Assembly: GCA_947683625.1 (NCBI GenBank)
Contig: CANTUR010000113.1
Span: 1,921,001-1,985,000 of the forward strand
DNA length: 64,000 nucleotides
Direction: 5' to 3'
Source: Mallotus nudiflorus
Taxonomy: Eukaryota; Streptophyta; Magnoliopsida; Malpighiales; Euphorbiaceae
Part shown: positions 35,646 to 47,265 of the stretch, piece by piece
Position numbering within the stretch: position 1 is the stretch's first letter
How the letters are laid out: each line of letters opens with the position of its first letter
Notes under the pieces: generated by a model
Seen by the model: the letters and a program-made list of their open reading frames with translations, nothing else
Databases searched by the model: none
What the model was told of the DNA's origin: nothing
Translations under genes and position numbers: made by a program

Positions 35646-36040
35646 TGATACCGTCTAATATGTTCCCGCCTAGTTAGGGGTTTCTTATCTCCTAAACAGG
35701 GACACCTGGATTAGAAAGAAGGCAGGATCCGTTCGGAATAGGGACTATCCCAAAGAAGAATCCTAATCAAAGAAGGAACACTCTCCTACCAAGATTATGT
35801 TTTACTATCTCACAAGGACTCCAACTCCTCCCAGGTTTGAGTATTGCTATATATAGAATCTCATACCCCTCACAAAAAGACATCTCATTCTCACATATTC
35901 AAGTTATCTTGTGTTCTTCCTACTTTTGTTCTCTAACTTAGGCATCGAAGTGTTTGTGGGGACTCTCCCCACCTCTCACCTTGCCTTCTATTCGTGGATT
36001 GTAGGATACCAAGCCCAAGAGTTCCGGAAACCAATTATCA
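35646..36040 (+). repeat. 5' LTR of element D
   Basis: Begins TGATACCGTCTAATATGTTC and ends AAACCAATTATCA. A TATA-like GCTATATATAGAATC lies at about 35846-35860, followed by a likely transcript start and a short leader. Confidence 0.92.
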
Positions 36041-36042
36041 AG

Positions 36043-36060
36043 TGGCGTCGTCTGTGGGAA
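36043..36060 (+). other. Primer-binding site of element D
   Basis: TGGCGTCGTCTGTGGGAA follows the LTR after two bases. It differs from the Arg-tRNA-like site of A, B and C. The complementary tRNA was not determined. Confidence 0.7.
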
Positions 36061-36111
36061 CTCCTTGGGAAAAGCCATTCATTTACTTGCTAAGCTAAAG
36101 ACATCCCCACC

Positions 36112-38165
36112 ATGACTTCCAGCCCAACACTAGCTCTAACTCCTGAAGCCGGCACCAACCCTTCCACCCTATCCCTTCAACCGACCTTCAGACCCTCTCC
36201 CAGCAATAGTTCTTTCACCCACTTTTCAGCATATCGGAGCCTCATCCGGACATATACCTCGGCTCCATGACAATACCTCAAGATACATATCCTTGGGCAC
36301 CGACCTCCCGTATTACGCTCTGCTACAACACCATCACTCAATACCTTCCATACCCTTTCCGAGTTTAACAAAGATACTAGTAATAGCCACACCAAATCTA
36401 AACATTGTAAACCAAACACTCAACCTCGATCAAACTAGCAAGGAAGTCATGATAAAAAATATTCAGGCGTAGATAGCTTTGATGCAACAACAGCTAAACA
36501 CTATAATACAGAGTGGGCATTCTGAGCCAGCTCAAAATGATGATAACACAACACCTCGACAGGCCTCGGGGGCGAGCATGGGAAAAGGTAAAGCATCGAA
36601 AGGGGAGTGCAGTTCAACAATTTTGGCTCTTGATGATTCAAAAATAGCTCAGAAGGTTGAAGAAGCAATATACAAAGCCCGAACCAAACCAAGAAAGGAA
36701 GAAGAATGTGTTATGGACAGCAGAACTCCATTTGTCAGAAGAATAATTCAAACGGAGATCCCTACTAAGTTCAGAATCTCGCTGCTTAATCAGTATGATA
36801 GGACGGGAGACCCCATCAACCATATATCGGCGTTTTGAATAAAGATGCTACTTCAGAATGTAAATGATGGAATCATGTGTAGAGTTTTTTCGAGCACACT
36901 CACAAAGAATGCTTAAAAGTGGTTTTATCAACTCTCGGAGAATTTCGTCACTTCTTTCAAGGATCTGGCAGAATAATTTCATATCAGATTCATCACCAAT
37001 ATTCCCCCAGCCAAGAACATCAACGATCTTCGAATGTGCCGACAAGAAGTTGACGAATCTTTACGGAGTTATCTTGACCGTTTCAATAAAACTGCCATGC
37101 AAATTGAACATCTTATCGATGAAGTTACCATAGAAGCTTTAAAAAATGGCACTAGAATTAGCAAGCTTAAAGATAAAATAATGACCAAAGAACCGAGCAC
37201 CTTTGCAAAGGCAATGGCGATGGCAGTCAGGATGATAAAAATGGACGAGGATAGAAGGATGCGACAAGAGGAAGAGAAGCCATCGATCAAGGATGAACGA
37301 CCCAAAAATAGACGAGCAAGCTTCCCAAAAATAAATTTCAGAAATCCAGCAGAAAGATTTGATAGGGAAGCGGACAGATACACACCCCTGAATACCTCTC
37401 GATCCAAAATCCTCATGTGGGTCAGGAAAAATGGAGTTGGAATCACCCCGGCTAAGAAAATAAGCCCAAGTCGGAGATCTACTCAAGACAGGGGACAACA
37501 CTGCCAGTATCACTGGGAATACGGGCACGACACAGAGGGATGCAGAGAGCTGAAGAATGCCATAGAAAGACTGGTGCAGAGGGGCAAGCTCAATAATTTC
37601 ACAAATGCACCGAGGAGAAGCGGAATCTCCAAAAATCAGATGCATGACAGGCCGGAAGCAAAGAGAACCTGGAGGGAGCCGATTGGCATAATCAACATGA
37701 TCATCGGGGGAGAAAACATTGAGAAAAGATTAAAGCGGAGTAAAAGAGAAAAACCAATACCAGGGAGAAGCGATATTGTGTTCAACTCGGAAGATGATTT
37801 GCATGTTCACCACCCCCATTGTGATGCCCTGGTAATAACTGCGTGCATTAACAAGTATCTGGTAAAAAGACTATTGGTGGATAATGGAAGTGCTATCAAC
37901 ACATTATCCTGGAATGCGTACAAGGCAATGGGCTGCTCTGTCACCAACCTGAAGGCCATTTAGAATCCCATCATGAGTTTCTGTGGAGGAACTGTACAAC
38001 CAATGGGAATTGTCGAACTAAGCCTAGAGTTCGGGAATTAAGACAATGAAGAAACAAAAATAATCCGAGCAGTATTCAATGTGGTGGATATACCACTGGC
38101 GTATAATGCGATTATAAGACGATCGGCACTCTATGAAGCAGATGCAGTCACCAATATTCGCGCTT
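36112..38165 (+). pseudogene. gag and protease of element D
   Basis: A Gag-PR reading frame starts at ATG 36112 (MTSSPTLALTPEAG) and is broken by a frameshift near 36260 and by stops at about 36838 and 37970. Recognisable parts are a capsid region with TGDPINHISAF (about 36805-36838) and FHIRFITNIPPAKN (36980), RSYLDRFNKTAMQIE (37064), a zinc-knuckle-like CQYHWEYGHDTEGC (37501-37542) and the retropepsin active site LLVDNGSAIN (about 37873-37902). The longest open part is 309 codons (37034-37963). Several stops lie where Gln or Trp is expected. Confidence 0.85.
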
Positions 38166-38239
38166 AACTATGAAAGTTCCCATCAAGAATGGAACCCTTA
38201 CCATTCAGGGGGATCAGCATATGGCCAGACAGTGTTACC

Positions 38240-41200
38240 AAATGGCCATGAAGCCACAGGCGGAGGCTTTTCCTTTAGAAGCATAGGAAGTTAAGAAGTA
38301 AGGCACCGATCCACAATCAGTAGAAGACACAGAGACCTTACAAATCACGGAAGGGAAGACCGTGAAAATTGGCAACGAATTCAACCAGAACATCAGAGAA
38401 GAAATAAGGGAAGTCCTTACTAGACACTCGGAGGATTTTGCTTCACAAGCATCCGAAATCGTCGGCGTGGACCTGCAAGTTGCCTGCCACTGCCTAAACA
38501 TCAAACCGAGAGTCAAGCCAGTAACTCAGAAAAAAAAGAACCTTTGCCTACGAAAGGCAAACAATAATTGCTGAAGAAACAACAAAGTTATTAGCAGTCA
38601 GGTTCATCAAAGAAGTTACTCACCCGGAATGGGTAGCCAACGTGGTACTCATCAAAAAAGCAAACGGGAAATACAGAATGTATGTAGACTACATTGACCT
38701 CAACCAAGCATGCTCCAAAGACAGTTACCCATTGTCCACAATCAACCAGCTCGTTGACTTCACCGCTAGCCACAGATTATACAGCTTCGTCGATGTGGCA
38801 TAAGGTTATCACCAGATCCCGATGAAGGAAGAGGATCAGGAGAAGACGTCCTTCGTCACCCATAAAGGCTTGTATTGCTACAAGGTGATGCCTTTCGAAC
38901 TGAAGAACACCGGAGCCATGTATCAAAGAATGATTAACCAAGTCTTCCAAAACCATATTGGCACGAGCGTAGAAGTATATGTGGACGACATTATAATCAA
39001 AAGTAAGAATCTGGAACAACACCCAGCGAATATAGACCAGGTTCTCTGGCTATTAAGCAAATCCAGAATCAAGTTAAACCCAAAAAAATGCATCTTTGGA
39101 GTCCGAGCAGGCAAATTCTTGGGATTCATGATATCTCACCGAGGCATTGAAGCCAATCCGGAAAAGATGAAAGTCATACTCAACATGGAAGCACCAAAAA
39201 ACATCCATGAGGCACAAAAGTTAAATGGCAGAATCACCGCATTATGGCATTTTATTTCATGCTCGGCCAAACAGTATTTACCATTATTTCGAGCTCTCAA
39301 AAAGTCCAAAAAGTTTGAGTGGTCCACTGACTGCCAGGCAGCATTCGAAGACATTAAAAAATTCCTATCCTCACCACCCCTACTCAGCTAGCCCATCCCA
39401 AATGAGACATTATACTTATACCTTTCAATAGGCCGAGAATGCATCGCCTCAGTACTGGTAAGAGAAGAAGAAAGCCAGCAAATCCCAGTTTACTACATCA
39501 GTAAAATGCTCCATGGATTTGAAATTCAGTATCCCATATTGGACAAACTAGCCATGGTTGTCGTCCACGCCTCTCGAAAGCTCCGACATTACTTCCAGGC
39601 TCATCATATCGTCGTCCGAACTTATTTTTCGCTGTGGAAAATCTTACAGAGACTGGAGACATTAGGCAGGCTAGTTCAATGGTTAGTATTACTCGGTGAA
39701 TTTGACATTGACTATGAACCCCGCTAACAAATAAAAGCTCAGGCATTCGCAGACTTCATACAAGAAATGGCTCCGGAAGATGTTACCTTGACCAAAGCAC
39801 TGGAGTAGAAGCTCTATATTGACAGAGCATCCTCAGCTCAAGGCTCCAATGCCGGAATAATCCTCTGAGGACCATACAAGGTTTACATCAGATATGCAAT
39901 CCGAATCGAGTACAACGCAACCAATAATGCTGTCGAGTATAAAGCACTAATCACAGGACTGAAGTTAGCCACCGAAGTCAGCGCTAAACATCTCATCATA
40001 CACTTGGACTCCCAACTGGTGGTCAACCAAGTCAGCAGAATGTTCTAAGTCAAAGACACCTGCATTGCCAAATACGTGGATAAAGCCAAGCAGCTCTTGC
40101 AGCACATTGAACGAGATGGAAGCCGATGGGAGATCATCCAGATACCCAAGGAAGAAAAAAACGACGCTGACTTCCTGGCCAAGTCCGCAGCCAAAGACAG
40201 TCAAGCATTCCGGGATATGAATTTCACCGAGTCATTAACCAATCCCATCACTGAAGACCCTGAAGTTTTGGAGACACGGGTAGTCTTGGAATGGATGCGA
40301 CCGATAATCCAATACCTAGAACAAGGAATCCTCCATAAAGACAAGCTGCAAGCGTGGAAGCTAAAAACTAAGGCAACCCACTATTCCATCCATCAAGGGG
40401 AGCTCTACTAAAAATCCCTCTCACACCCATGGTCCAAGTGCGTCTCACAAGAGGAAGGAAATTACATACTCCGAGAGATCCACGAAGGAATTTACGGAGC
40501 GCACGAATCCTATTATGCACTAACTCAAAAAGCACTACTCTAAAGGTATTATTGGCCCACCATGTCCAACGATGCCCAGTAGCTAACATAAGCATGTCGC
40601 CAATGCCAACACTATGCTCGACTCAACCACAAGCCTTCCCACCCCCTGCATCCCATCGGCAGCCCGTGGCAATTCACCATATAGGGGATGGACATCCTTA
40701 GTCCCTTCCCACCCTCCACTTTGCAGAAAAAATTCTTAATTGTGGCTATTGACCATTTCACTAAGTGGGTAGAAGTAAAGGCAGTCCTAACCATCACAAA
40801 AGCTTGGATATAGCACTTCTTCTGGAAGGAGATCATTTGCAGGTTCGGCATCCCCTACACTTTAATTACGAACAACAGCAAATAGTTTAATAATAAAAAG
40901 TTCAGAGACTTTTGCTCAAACCTTGGAATAAAGCTTCGCTTCACCTCGGTAGCCCACCCGCAGACAAACGAACAAACGGAAGTCACCAACAGAATTCTTA
41001 TGCAAGGATTAAAGAAAAGACTTGATGAGAAAAAGGGAAACTGGGTTAAAGAGCTCAACAACGTTATATGGGCCTATAGAACCACGCCTAGATCATCCAC
41101 CGAAGAGACACCATTCAGGCTAACCTATGGCATGGACGTCGTAATACCAATGGAAATTGGTTCACCAAGTTACCAGGTAAGCCAGAATCTCGATCACACC

Positions 41201-41497
41201 ATCAACAACATTGATGCCCGGATATGTCTAGACCTACTAAAGGAACGAAGAGAACAAGCAGTAGCCACAGCTGAAGCACATTGGCAAAAGGTGACACGGT
41301 ACCATCGCCAACGGCATCACCCAAGAAAATTCAAGTTAGGAGACTGGGTACTTATAAGAGCAGATATTGGCAAAGGAAACTCAGGAACAGGCAAGTTAGG
41401 TCCAAACTGGGAAGGTCCGTACCAAATCTCGGCAAGCATAACCAAGGGAGCATACAAGCTAAAAGAAAAAGGAGGCAAAGAACTACCACGATTTTAG
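38240..41497 (+). pseudogene. RT-RNase H-integrase of element D
   Basis: RT begins near 38360 (VKIGNEFNQNIREEI), with VDYIDLNQACSKDSYP at 38690 and the catalytic YVDD at 38978-38989. RNase H follows (about 39400-39800, with ISKMLHGFEIQYP and YFQAHHIVV), then a second RNase H-like domain (39810-40200, with NNAVEYKA). Integrase spans about 40390-41497, with a degenerate zinc finger, GMDILSPFP, then a position where TDNG is expected reading TNNS, and QTEVTNRIL. A C-terminal GKLGPNWEGPYQI block is the GPY/F motif. At least a dozen stops and a few frameshifts are present. Confidence 0.88.
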
Positions 41498-41601
41498 AAC
41501 TCATATTCTCTTAGAAAATACTATCAATAAGCTTATATTCAACACATGATTCAATAAAGTATCTCTTCATTAATAAAAATGCCTTTACAAGAGATCAGTT
41601 A

Positions 41602-41604
<3 letters not shown>

Positions 41605-41633
<29 letters not shown>
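41605..41633. repeat. (AT)n microsatellite
   Basis: About 29 bp of alternating AT between the integrase end and the antisense gene of element D. Confidence 0.9.
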
Positions 41634-41638
<5 letters not shown>

Positions 41639-43479
41639 CTATTTTACTACATGCACATCTGGACCCCTAAGCTCGGAAACAGAAGGGGAAACCTCATCAA
41701 CAGCATTCGGATGCGCCACAGACTCAGTAGTAATAGTAGCCACCACAATTTCCCTCGAAGGGGCAGCACTGGCCTTTCGATGGGCGTCCTCTTTAGAAGC
41801 AAGCTTGGCAAGATCTGCTAGTGTTATTTGATCTAACACCCCCAGGTCCAATTCCAAGTTCTGAGCAAGCAAGACCCTCTTACACTCAGCCCTGTAGGCC
41901 TTCAGAAATCCCCCTACCATGCCTTGGTAAGACTTTTTTGTCACTCGCTCGAGATTTCAGTCAGCTTTCCCTCAAGCTCAGCAATTTGAAGGTCCTGCTC
42001 TTCGATCCTCCTCGTCAGTTGGCCTTGGCTATACTCCAACTAGGAAACTTTCTTCTGACTCGTCTCAGCCTCGGACTTCGCCTCAGCATACTTTGTCTGG
42101 CAGAGCTCCAATGCTGCCTTCGCGCCATCTAGCTTCTTCTCAAAGTCGATGGCTATGGTTCCCACTTCTGTTTCCTTCAGGCTGTACTGGCTCTTCAGAT
42201 AGAAGTACTGATCCTTTGCCAGCTGCAAAGCTTGAGCCATCTATCAACAATAAAAAGTTCACGTCAAAAAGAAGCACGTACGATAACAACATGAGGAGCA
42301 GAGCTAACTTACTTTCAATGACTGGCCTATCATGGAGTCGACCAAACCCTCCAGGCCCTCATCGAACAAGCGCCGCATATCCTCGGGCAGCCTTAGCGAT
42401 TCAGCATAATGATCCCTCACTTGGCTGTTAGAGACGCTCAGGGGCTTCATCCACTTTAGTATCCAGCCCCTCATATCTGGACACCCAGATAACCTTGGGC
42501 GGTGGACATAAATGTCCTCGTCAAGCCCCTTCGTGTCTGACTCCGGCTCGAGCAACCGCCTCTTTCTCTGACCTACCCATTTCGATTGTGTTAACTCCAC
42601 CACCGTTTTACCCTTGGGATCAGCATGCACCACTTCAGGAGCTGTAGGAGCTTAAGGCTCTGGAGAAGGAGATACCTGCATTTCCTCCGGAGCAGTTGGC
42701 TTGTCAAATAATGAAATCCCACCCGTAAAATCAAAAAAGTTAGCCATCTACAGTTGCAAAAATAGATCAAGTCAGAAATATAGCTCTAAGTAACACAAAC
42801 ATACCAGGGGAGTGAATGCGACTCAGGCAGACTCTCCATAGGTATCTCCTAGACACATCCTCCGCCGATCAAGCTTCAGCAAGCCCGTCGAGATATAGTC
42901 GCAAAACCATCTCCGCATCATGGTCCGAAAGTCTCACAGGCCGACTCACCCTATGACACTTGTCAGACCACATCCGTCGAAAGTCCAAGAAGTCCGACTG
43001 ATGCTCTATAATAAAAAAATGGTGTCTCCACTTCTTGTGGAGATCCGAAAACTTTACGAAGAGGATATGGTTAGGCACAACTGACAGGAAAACATCAGTT
43101 CTCCCTTTTTCCTAGTCAGTCTGTACAGGTATCAAAAAATATCTAAGTTGGTTTCTTTCCCCTCTTCATGCATCAGTTGGATAAACCCAATCAGAATCCT
43201 ATAACTATTCGGATGGAGCTAACCAAGCGCTATGTTATTCTTATTCAAAAATCTCTTCACAAAGGGGTCTAGAGGAAATTTTAAACCCCCCTCTTATTGG
43301 TCAAAATACACCACTAATTTACTTAGCCCTAACATGAGGGTATGGGCCCTAAATTTCCTATCTACGGTGTGAAAGGTGTAATCGACGGGGATACAAAATC
43401 GCCTCCGGTACCACCCCAATAACTCATCATCTACATTTAAAATAAAAAGGTTGGAACTAATTTGTTCCCTTGGTGCCAT
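41639..43479 (-). pseudogene. Antisense gene of element D (putative plant transposon protein-like, three exons)
   Basis: On the strand opposite gag-pol, a spliced gene starts MAPREQISS at 43479. Exons are 43479-42805, 42747-42314 and 42240-41639, with GT-AG introns. Exon 1 resembles the 'putative gypsy type transposon' domain (family PF04195, from memory): GGLKFPLDPFVKRFLN, LHPNSYRILIGFIQLM and KKWRHHFFIIE. Exon 2 is charged. Exon 3 is a coiled coil (LKDQ-, AALELCQTKYAEAKSEAE) with an acidic end. Stops occur at Gln, Trp and Arg positions and there is one frameshift near 41960. A TATA-like TTTATAAG (minus, about 43680-43673) lies about 195 bp before the ATG. Its function in retrotransposons is unknown. 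Confidence 0.7.
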
Positions 43480-43979
43480 AATGAAGGAGGAAAATGCACA
43501 ACAACAGAAGCCAAAAAAAATAAAGAAGAAGAAGAAGAGACAAAAGATCACCTAGTTGCCACAAAGCAAGAATCACAGCAGGCAGAAAGGAAAACAGCAG
43601 CGGCAATACAAACGCGACAAAGGCAAAACCAAAAAAAGAAACAAAATACGCCAATCGACAAGCGCAATAGTACTTATAAAGACACGGAATGATATGGAAA
43701 CATGCTATTAACTGCCCTCATTATTGTTGCGTTCCTCCCTAGGCCATCAGGGGCCTTTTAGGGATAAAAAAAAGCCCATTAAATGAGGGTCACGACAACG
43801 GCGACAGAAACATTTTGTTTACTGACATACGAAACGATACATAACTCACGCGATTTAAACTTTGAATCCCTAAGAGTTGAAGCGATGCCACCACGTGTTG
43901 GCCCACCCACATCTCGACTGGGCCGCTTCATCAAGCTACTCGGAAAACATCCAAGCTACGCTTTCAACCCATTCTGGGT

Positions 43980-44230
43980 ATCTGAGCATCTAAGCCTCGC
44001 TCATCTAAGTCCAGTGACTGAAGTTGGCACCCTCAGGTCGCTTTTGTAGTACTGAGGTTCCGAGCATTTAAGCCTCGCGTCCATGTACCGAGCATCTAAG
44101 CCTCGCGCATTTAAGTCCAGTGACTGAAGCTAGCACCCTCAGGTCGCTTCTATAGTACTGAGGTTCCGAGCTCATAAAGCCTCGCGTCCATGCACCGAGC
44201 ATCAAAAATCCAGTGACGACTGGTTCTGTC
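43980..44230. repeat. About 106-bp tandem repeat of element D
   Basis: The words AAGTCCAGTGACTGAAG, CACCCTCAGGTCGCTT, AGTACTGAGGTTCCGAGC and AAGCCTCGCG recur with AAGTCCAGTGACTG at 44007 and 44113 (106 bp apart) and a partial third copy near 44205. The words match the array at 372-987. Confidence 0.8.
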
Positions 44231-44472
44231 ATGTCGTTTACGAACGGACGGGTTAATCTATTGTTGTGCTCCTTCACACTTGGCAGATATCCAAGCTCTA
44301 CAGATTGCATTTCAGTAATAATTGTCCCGAGACTCGGCATTGAGCTCTACTCTTTCACTGTGACTGAGGCTGGCCACCTCAGCTCACTCGTCTCTATCAC
44401 CGTATGATACCCCCTATGTGAAAGCATCAGCACCCTACTCTACCCAGACACGATGGACATAAATATCCGAAT

Positions 44473-44493
44473 ACACCCAGGGGGGAGGACTCT
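44473..44493 (+). other. Polypurine tract of element D
   Basis: CAGGGGGGAGGACTCT directly precedes the 3' LTR. The tract is purine-rich and in the expected position. Confidence 0.8.
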
Positions 44494-44882
44494 TGATACT
44501 GTCTAATATGTTCCCGCCTAGTTAAGGGCTCCTTATCTCCTAAACAGGGACACCTGAATTAGGAAGAATGCAGGATCCGTCTGGAATAGGGACTACCCCA
44601 AAGAAGAATTCTAATCAAAGAATGAACAATCTCCTACCAAGATTATGTTTCACTATCTCACAAGGACTCCGACTCCTCCGAGGTTTGAGTATTACTATAT
44701 ATAGAATCTATACCCCTCACAAAAGGGCATCTCATTCTCACATATTCTAGTTATCTTGTGTTCTTCCTACTTCCTACTTCCTACTTCCTACTTCCTACAT
44801 AAGAGTCCCCCCACCTCTCATCTTGCCTTTTGTTCGTGGATTGCAGGATATCAAGTCCAAGATTTCCAGAAACTAATTATCA
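44494..44882 (+). repeat. 3' LTR of element D
   Basis: Starts TGATACTGTCTAATATGTTC and ends AAACTAATTATCA-type, followed by AATAT. It differs from the 5' copy mainly by a local (CTTCCTA)n expansion at about 44762-44800 that replaces some 35 bp of unique sequence, plus scattered substitutions. Confidence 0.92.
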
Positions 44883-44887
44883 AATAT

Positions 44888-45252
44888 CATAATGGACCTA
44901 TTATTATAATTTTTAATTTTTAATTTTAATAATAATTATTATTATTATTATTTGATGCATGAGTGTTGTGGGCGTTTGACTTTTTTTTTATTTTTTATTT
45001 GTTATTTTTAAATTATTAGGATGATGAATTAATTATTAACTAATAATTAACTAACTTACCATATTCTGAAAAAAACTAACTTATTAACTAATAATTGAAA
45101 TGAATGAGTTGGATGGTAACCATAATTTACGCATGGCATTGGTTTTTTACAACATTAATAGCTGGAAGGAATGAGTGCATGGCATGGTATTTTGTGGAAA
45201 ATACTTGACTCATGGACGTTAAAAAATCTTTGCATTAACTTGGGTCAACATA

Positions 45253-45284
<32 letters not shown>

Positions 45285-45621
45285 TAACTTTGTCATCTCA
45301 GATGGTGGAATTGATTATAATTAAAAAAAAAAATCAGTCTCATTTTCGTTAATATAGATGGCTAAAATAGACTTTCTGCTATTTAAACTGATAAAATCCC
45401 TCCGCCATCTAAATAAAATTCACCTCAAATTTATAATAAGTTTATAAAGTACAAGATAGTTTGAAAACCACCTAAAGTAGGAAAAAAAAATTTACCCTAA
45501 ATTGGTAAAAAGCCTTGATGGGGCTTTAAAGCCATATTGTTATCATACACATCATCATTTCTTGGATATGGTTTGTGACTTTGTGCGGCTGTAAGTGAAC
45601 AATAGAAATCGTGCAAGCTAA
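44888..45621. other. Intergenic region between element D and the PPR gene
   Basis: AT-rich. It contains a (TA)n microsatellite at 45258-45283 and short TTAACTAATAATTAAC repeats near 45030-45100. The PPR promoter must lie here, but no clear TATA box was identified apart from TA-rich runs. No gene was seen. Confidence 0.5.
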
Positions 45622-47265
45622 ATGGTATATCGAACTTCAACTGGCTGCAATAAGCACATGGCTTCGTCCATGGCATCACCATCTCCTCTGGAAGGAAGAA
45701 AGGTGAAGTTACCTTTTGCAACTCTAACTAAAACACCAGCTCCAATTGTCTTCCTTCAACTGTGCCAAAGCTTGCAGGAAGTAAAACAATTACATGCCCA
45801 GTTTGTTGTCTCAGGACTCTTTAACCATCATCCTGTCTGTGCAAGGAGGCTCCTGGAATCCTACGTTACGATGTTTCAAGTTAATTATGCCTCGTCAATC
45901 TTTGAGAGAATACCTTACCCTGATGTTTTCATTTATAACACAATGATAAGGGCCCTAGTGCTTGGTAAGCGTCCATATGATGCTTTGTTATTGTATAATG
46001 AACTTTTATTTGGCTGCCTTAAACCAGACAGCTACACTTATACCTTCATCCTTAAAGCATGCTCCAACCGAAAAGCTCTTGTTGAAGGTAAACAGGTACA
46101 TTGCCAGATAATTAAAGCAGGAATTCCACCAGATACCCACATCCATAGCTCCTTGATCCATATGTATACTAGTTCAAGCAGCATAGATGATGCAGAACGT
46201 ATTCTTGGTGAATTCTCAGAAGAAAACACGCTTTCTAAGAACTCGATGATTTCTGGGTATTTGAGCAAGGGACAAGTAGAGAAGGCTAGAGCAATGTTTG
46301 ACAAAATGGCAGCAAAGGATGTTGCATCTTGGAGTGCAATGATTACAGGATACACAAAGAATGGTATGCATTCCGAGGCACTAGCTCTCTTTCGAGATAT
46401 GATCATTTCAAATGCCCTGCCAAATGAATCGACAATAGTGAGCTTGTTGTCTGCTTGTGCACATTTAGGTGTTCTGCATCAAGGAAGATGGATACATGCA
46501 TTTATTGATAGAATTGGAGCTAAGATGAGTACTAAACTTAGCACTGCGCTCATTGACATGTATGTGAAGTGCGGTGATATACAATGTGGATATGAATACT
46601 TCCGAAAAATGCCGCAAAGAGACATTGTTACATGGGGAGCTATAATTTCAGGTTTTGCTATCTATGGACAAGCCAGAAAATGTTTTGACCTGTTTGAAGA
46701 AATGCTTGCTGACGGGATTCATCCAAATGAAGTACTATTTGTCGCCATACTATCAGCCTGCTCTCATGCTGGCTATGTTGAAGAGGGCAAGCTATATTTC
46801 AATCAAATGGTTGCAGATTTTGGGATTAGACCCTCCATTGAACATTATGGATGCATGGTTGACCTCCTTGGCCGCGCAGGGCGGGTAAAGGAGGCAGAGG
46901 AGTTGATCATTTCAATGCCAGAAAAGCCTAATTCAGTTATATGGGGCTCACTGCTTAGTGCATGTAGGACTCATAATGACTCGAAGATAGGGAATTGGGC
47001 ATTTAGGAACTTGATAGAGCTTGAGCCAGGGTCAGGTGACAGGTACAAACTAGCAGGGCTGATGTTTGCCAATGCAGGAGATAAACATAAAGCTGTTAAG
47101 ATAAGGAAGATGATCAGGGACAAAGAAATGATGACAACCAGCGGGTCTAGTTTCATTGAAGTAGATGGCACAGTACATGAATTTGTAGTAGCTGATACCA
47201 TTCATAATCAAGCTGCAGAGATATATGAGATGTTGAAGGGGCTCAATGGATTGGTTATGGCTTGA
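45622..47265 (+). CDS. Pentatricopeptide-repeat protein, PLS class with E-type C-terminus
   Basis: Intronless, 547 codons, uninterrupted. PPR proteins bind organelle RNA base by base and act in editing, splicing or stability in plastids or mitochondria. Visible repeats include DVFIYNTMIRALV (about 101-113), SYTYTFILKACS (137-148), HIHSSLIHMYTS (173-184), KDVASWSAMITGYTKNG (232-248), STALIDMYVKCGDI (307-320), RDIVTWGAIISGFAIYG (333-349) and HYGCMVDLLGRAG (408-420). An E motif begins near 438 (NSVIWGSLLSACRTH), and an E+-like end (SGSSFIEVDGTVHEFVV) finishes the protein without a DYW domain. The start could instead be Met13 or Met17, each giving a short basic N-terminus that could be an organelle signal. 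The target RNA is unknown. Confidence 0.93.
   Translation: MVYRTSTGCNKHMASSMASPSPLEGRKVKLPFATLTKTPAPIVFLQLCQSLQEVKQLHAQFVVSGLFNHHPVCARRLLESYVTMFQVNYASSIFERIPYPDVFIYNTMIRALVLGKRPYDALLLYNELLFGCLKPDSYTYTFILKACSNRKALVEGKQVHCQIIKAGIPPDTHIHSSLIHMYTSSSSIDDAERILGEFSEENTLSKNSMISGYLSKGQVEKARAMFDKMAAKDVASWSAMITGYTKNGMHSEALALFRDMIISNALPNESTIVSLLSACAHLGVLHQGRWIHAFIDRIGAKMSTKLSTALIDMYVKCGDIQCGYEYFRKMPQRDIVTWGAIISGFAIYGQARKCFDLFEEMLADGIHPNEVLFVAILSACSHAGYVEEGKLYFNQMVADFGIRPSIEHYGCMVDLLGRAGRVKEAEELIISMPEKPNSVIWGSLLSACRTHNDSKIGNWAFRNLIELEPGSGDRYKLAGLMFANAGDKHKAVKIRKMIRDKEMMTTSGSSFIEVDGTVHEFVVADTIHNQAAEIYEMLKGLNGLVMA

Larger units (their letters stand above)
35646..44882 (+). mobile_element. Element D: complete, inactivated Tat-lineage Ty3/gypsy retrotransposon
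   Basis: A 9237-bp element with short LTRs (35646-36040 and 44494-44882, TGATAC...TTATCA), perfect duplication AATAT (35641-35645 and 44883-44887), primer site, gag, protease, RT, RNase H, integrase, antisense gene and polypurine tract. Order PR-RT-RH-INT places it in Ty3/gypsy. Words such as YFQAHHIVV and a second RNase H-like domain after the first suggest the Tat lineage. All frames contain stops, so it is not autonomous now. Confidence 0.93.

Noticed and set aside
35911..36093. 60-codon plus-strand frame at the end of the D 5' LTR
   Set aside because: It spans LTR, primer-binding site and leader; gag starts further on at 36112.
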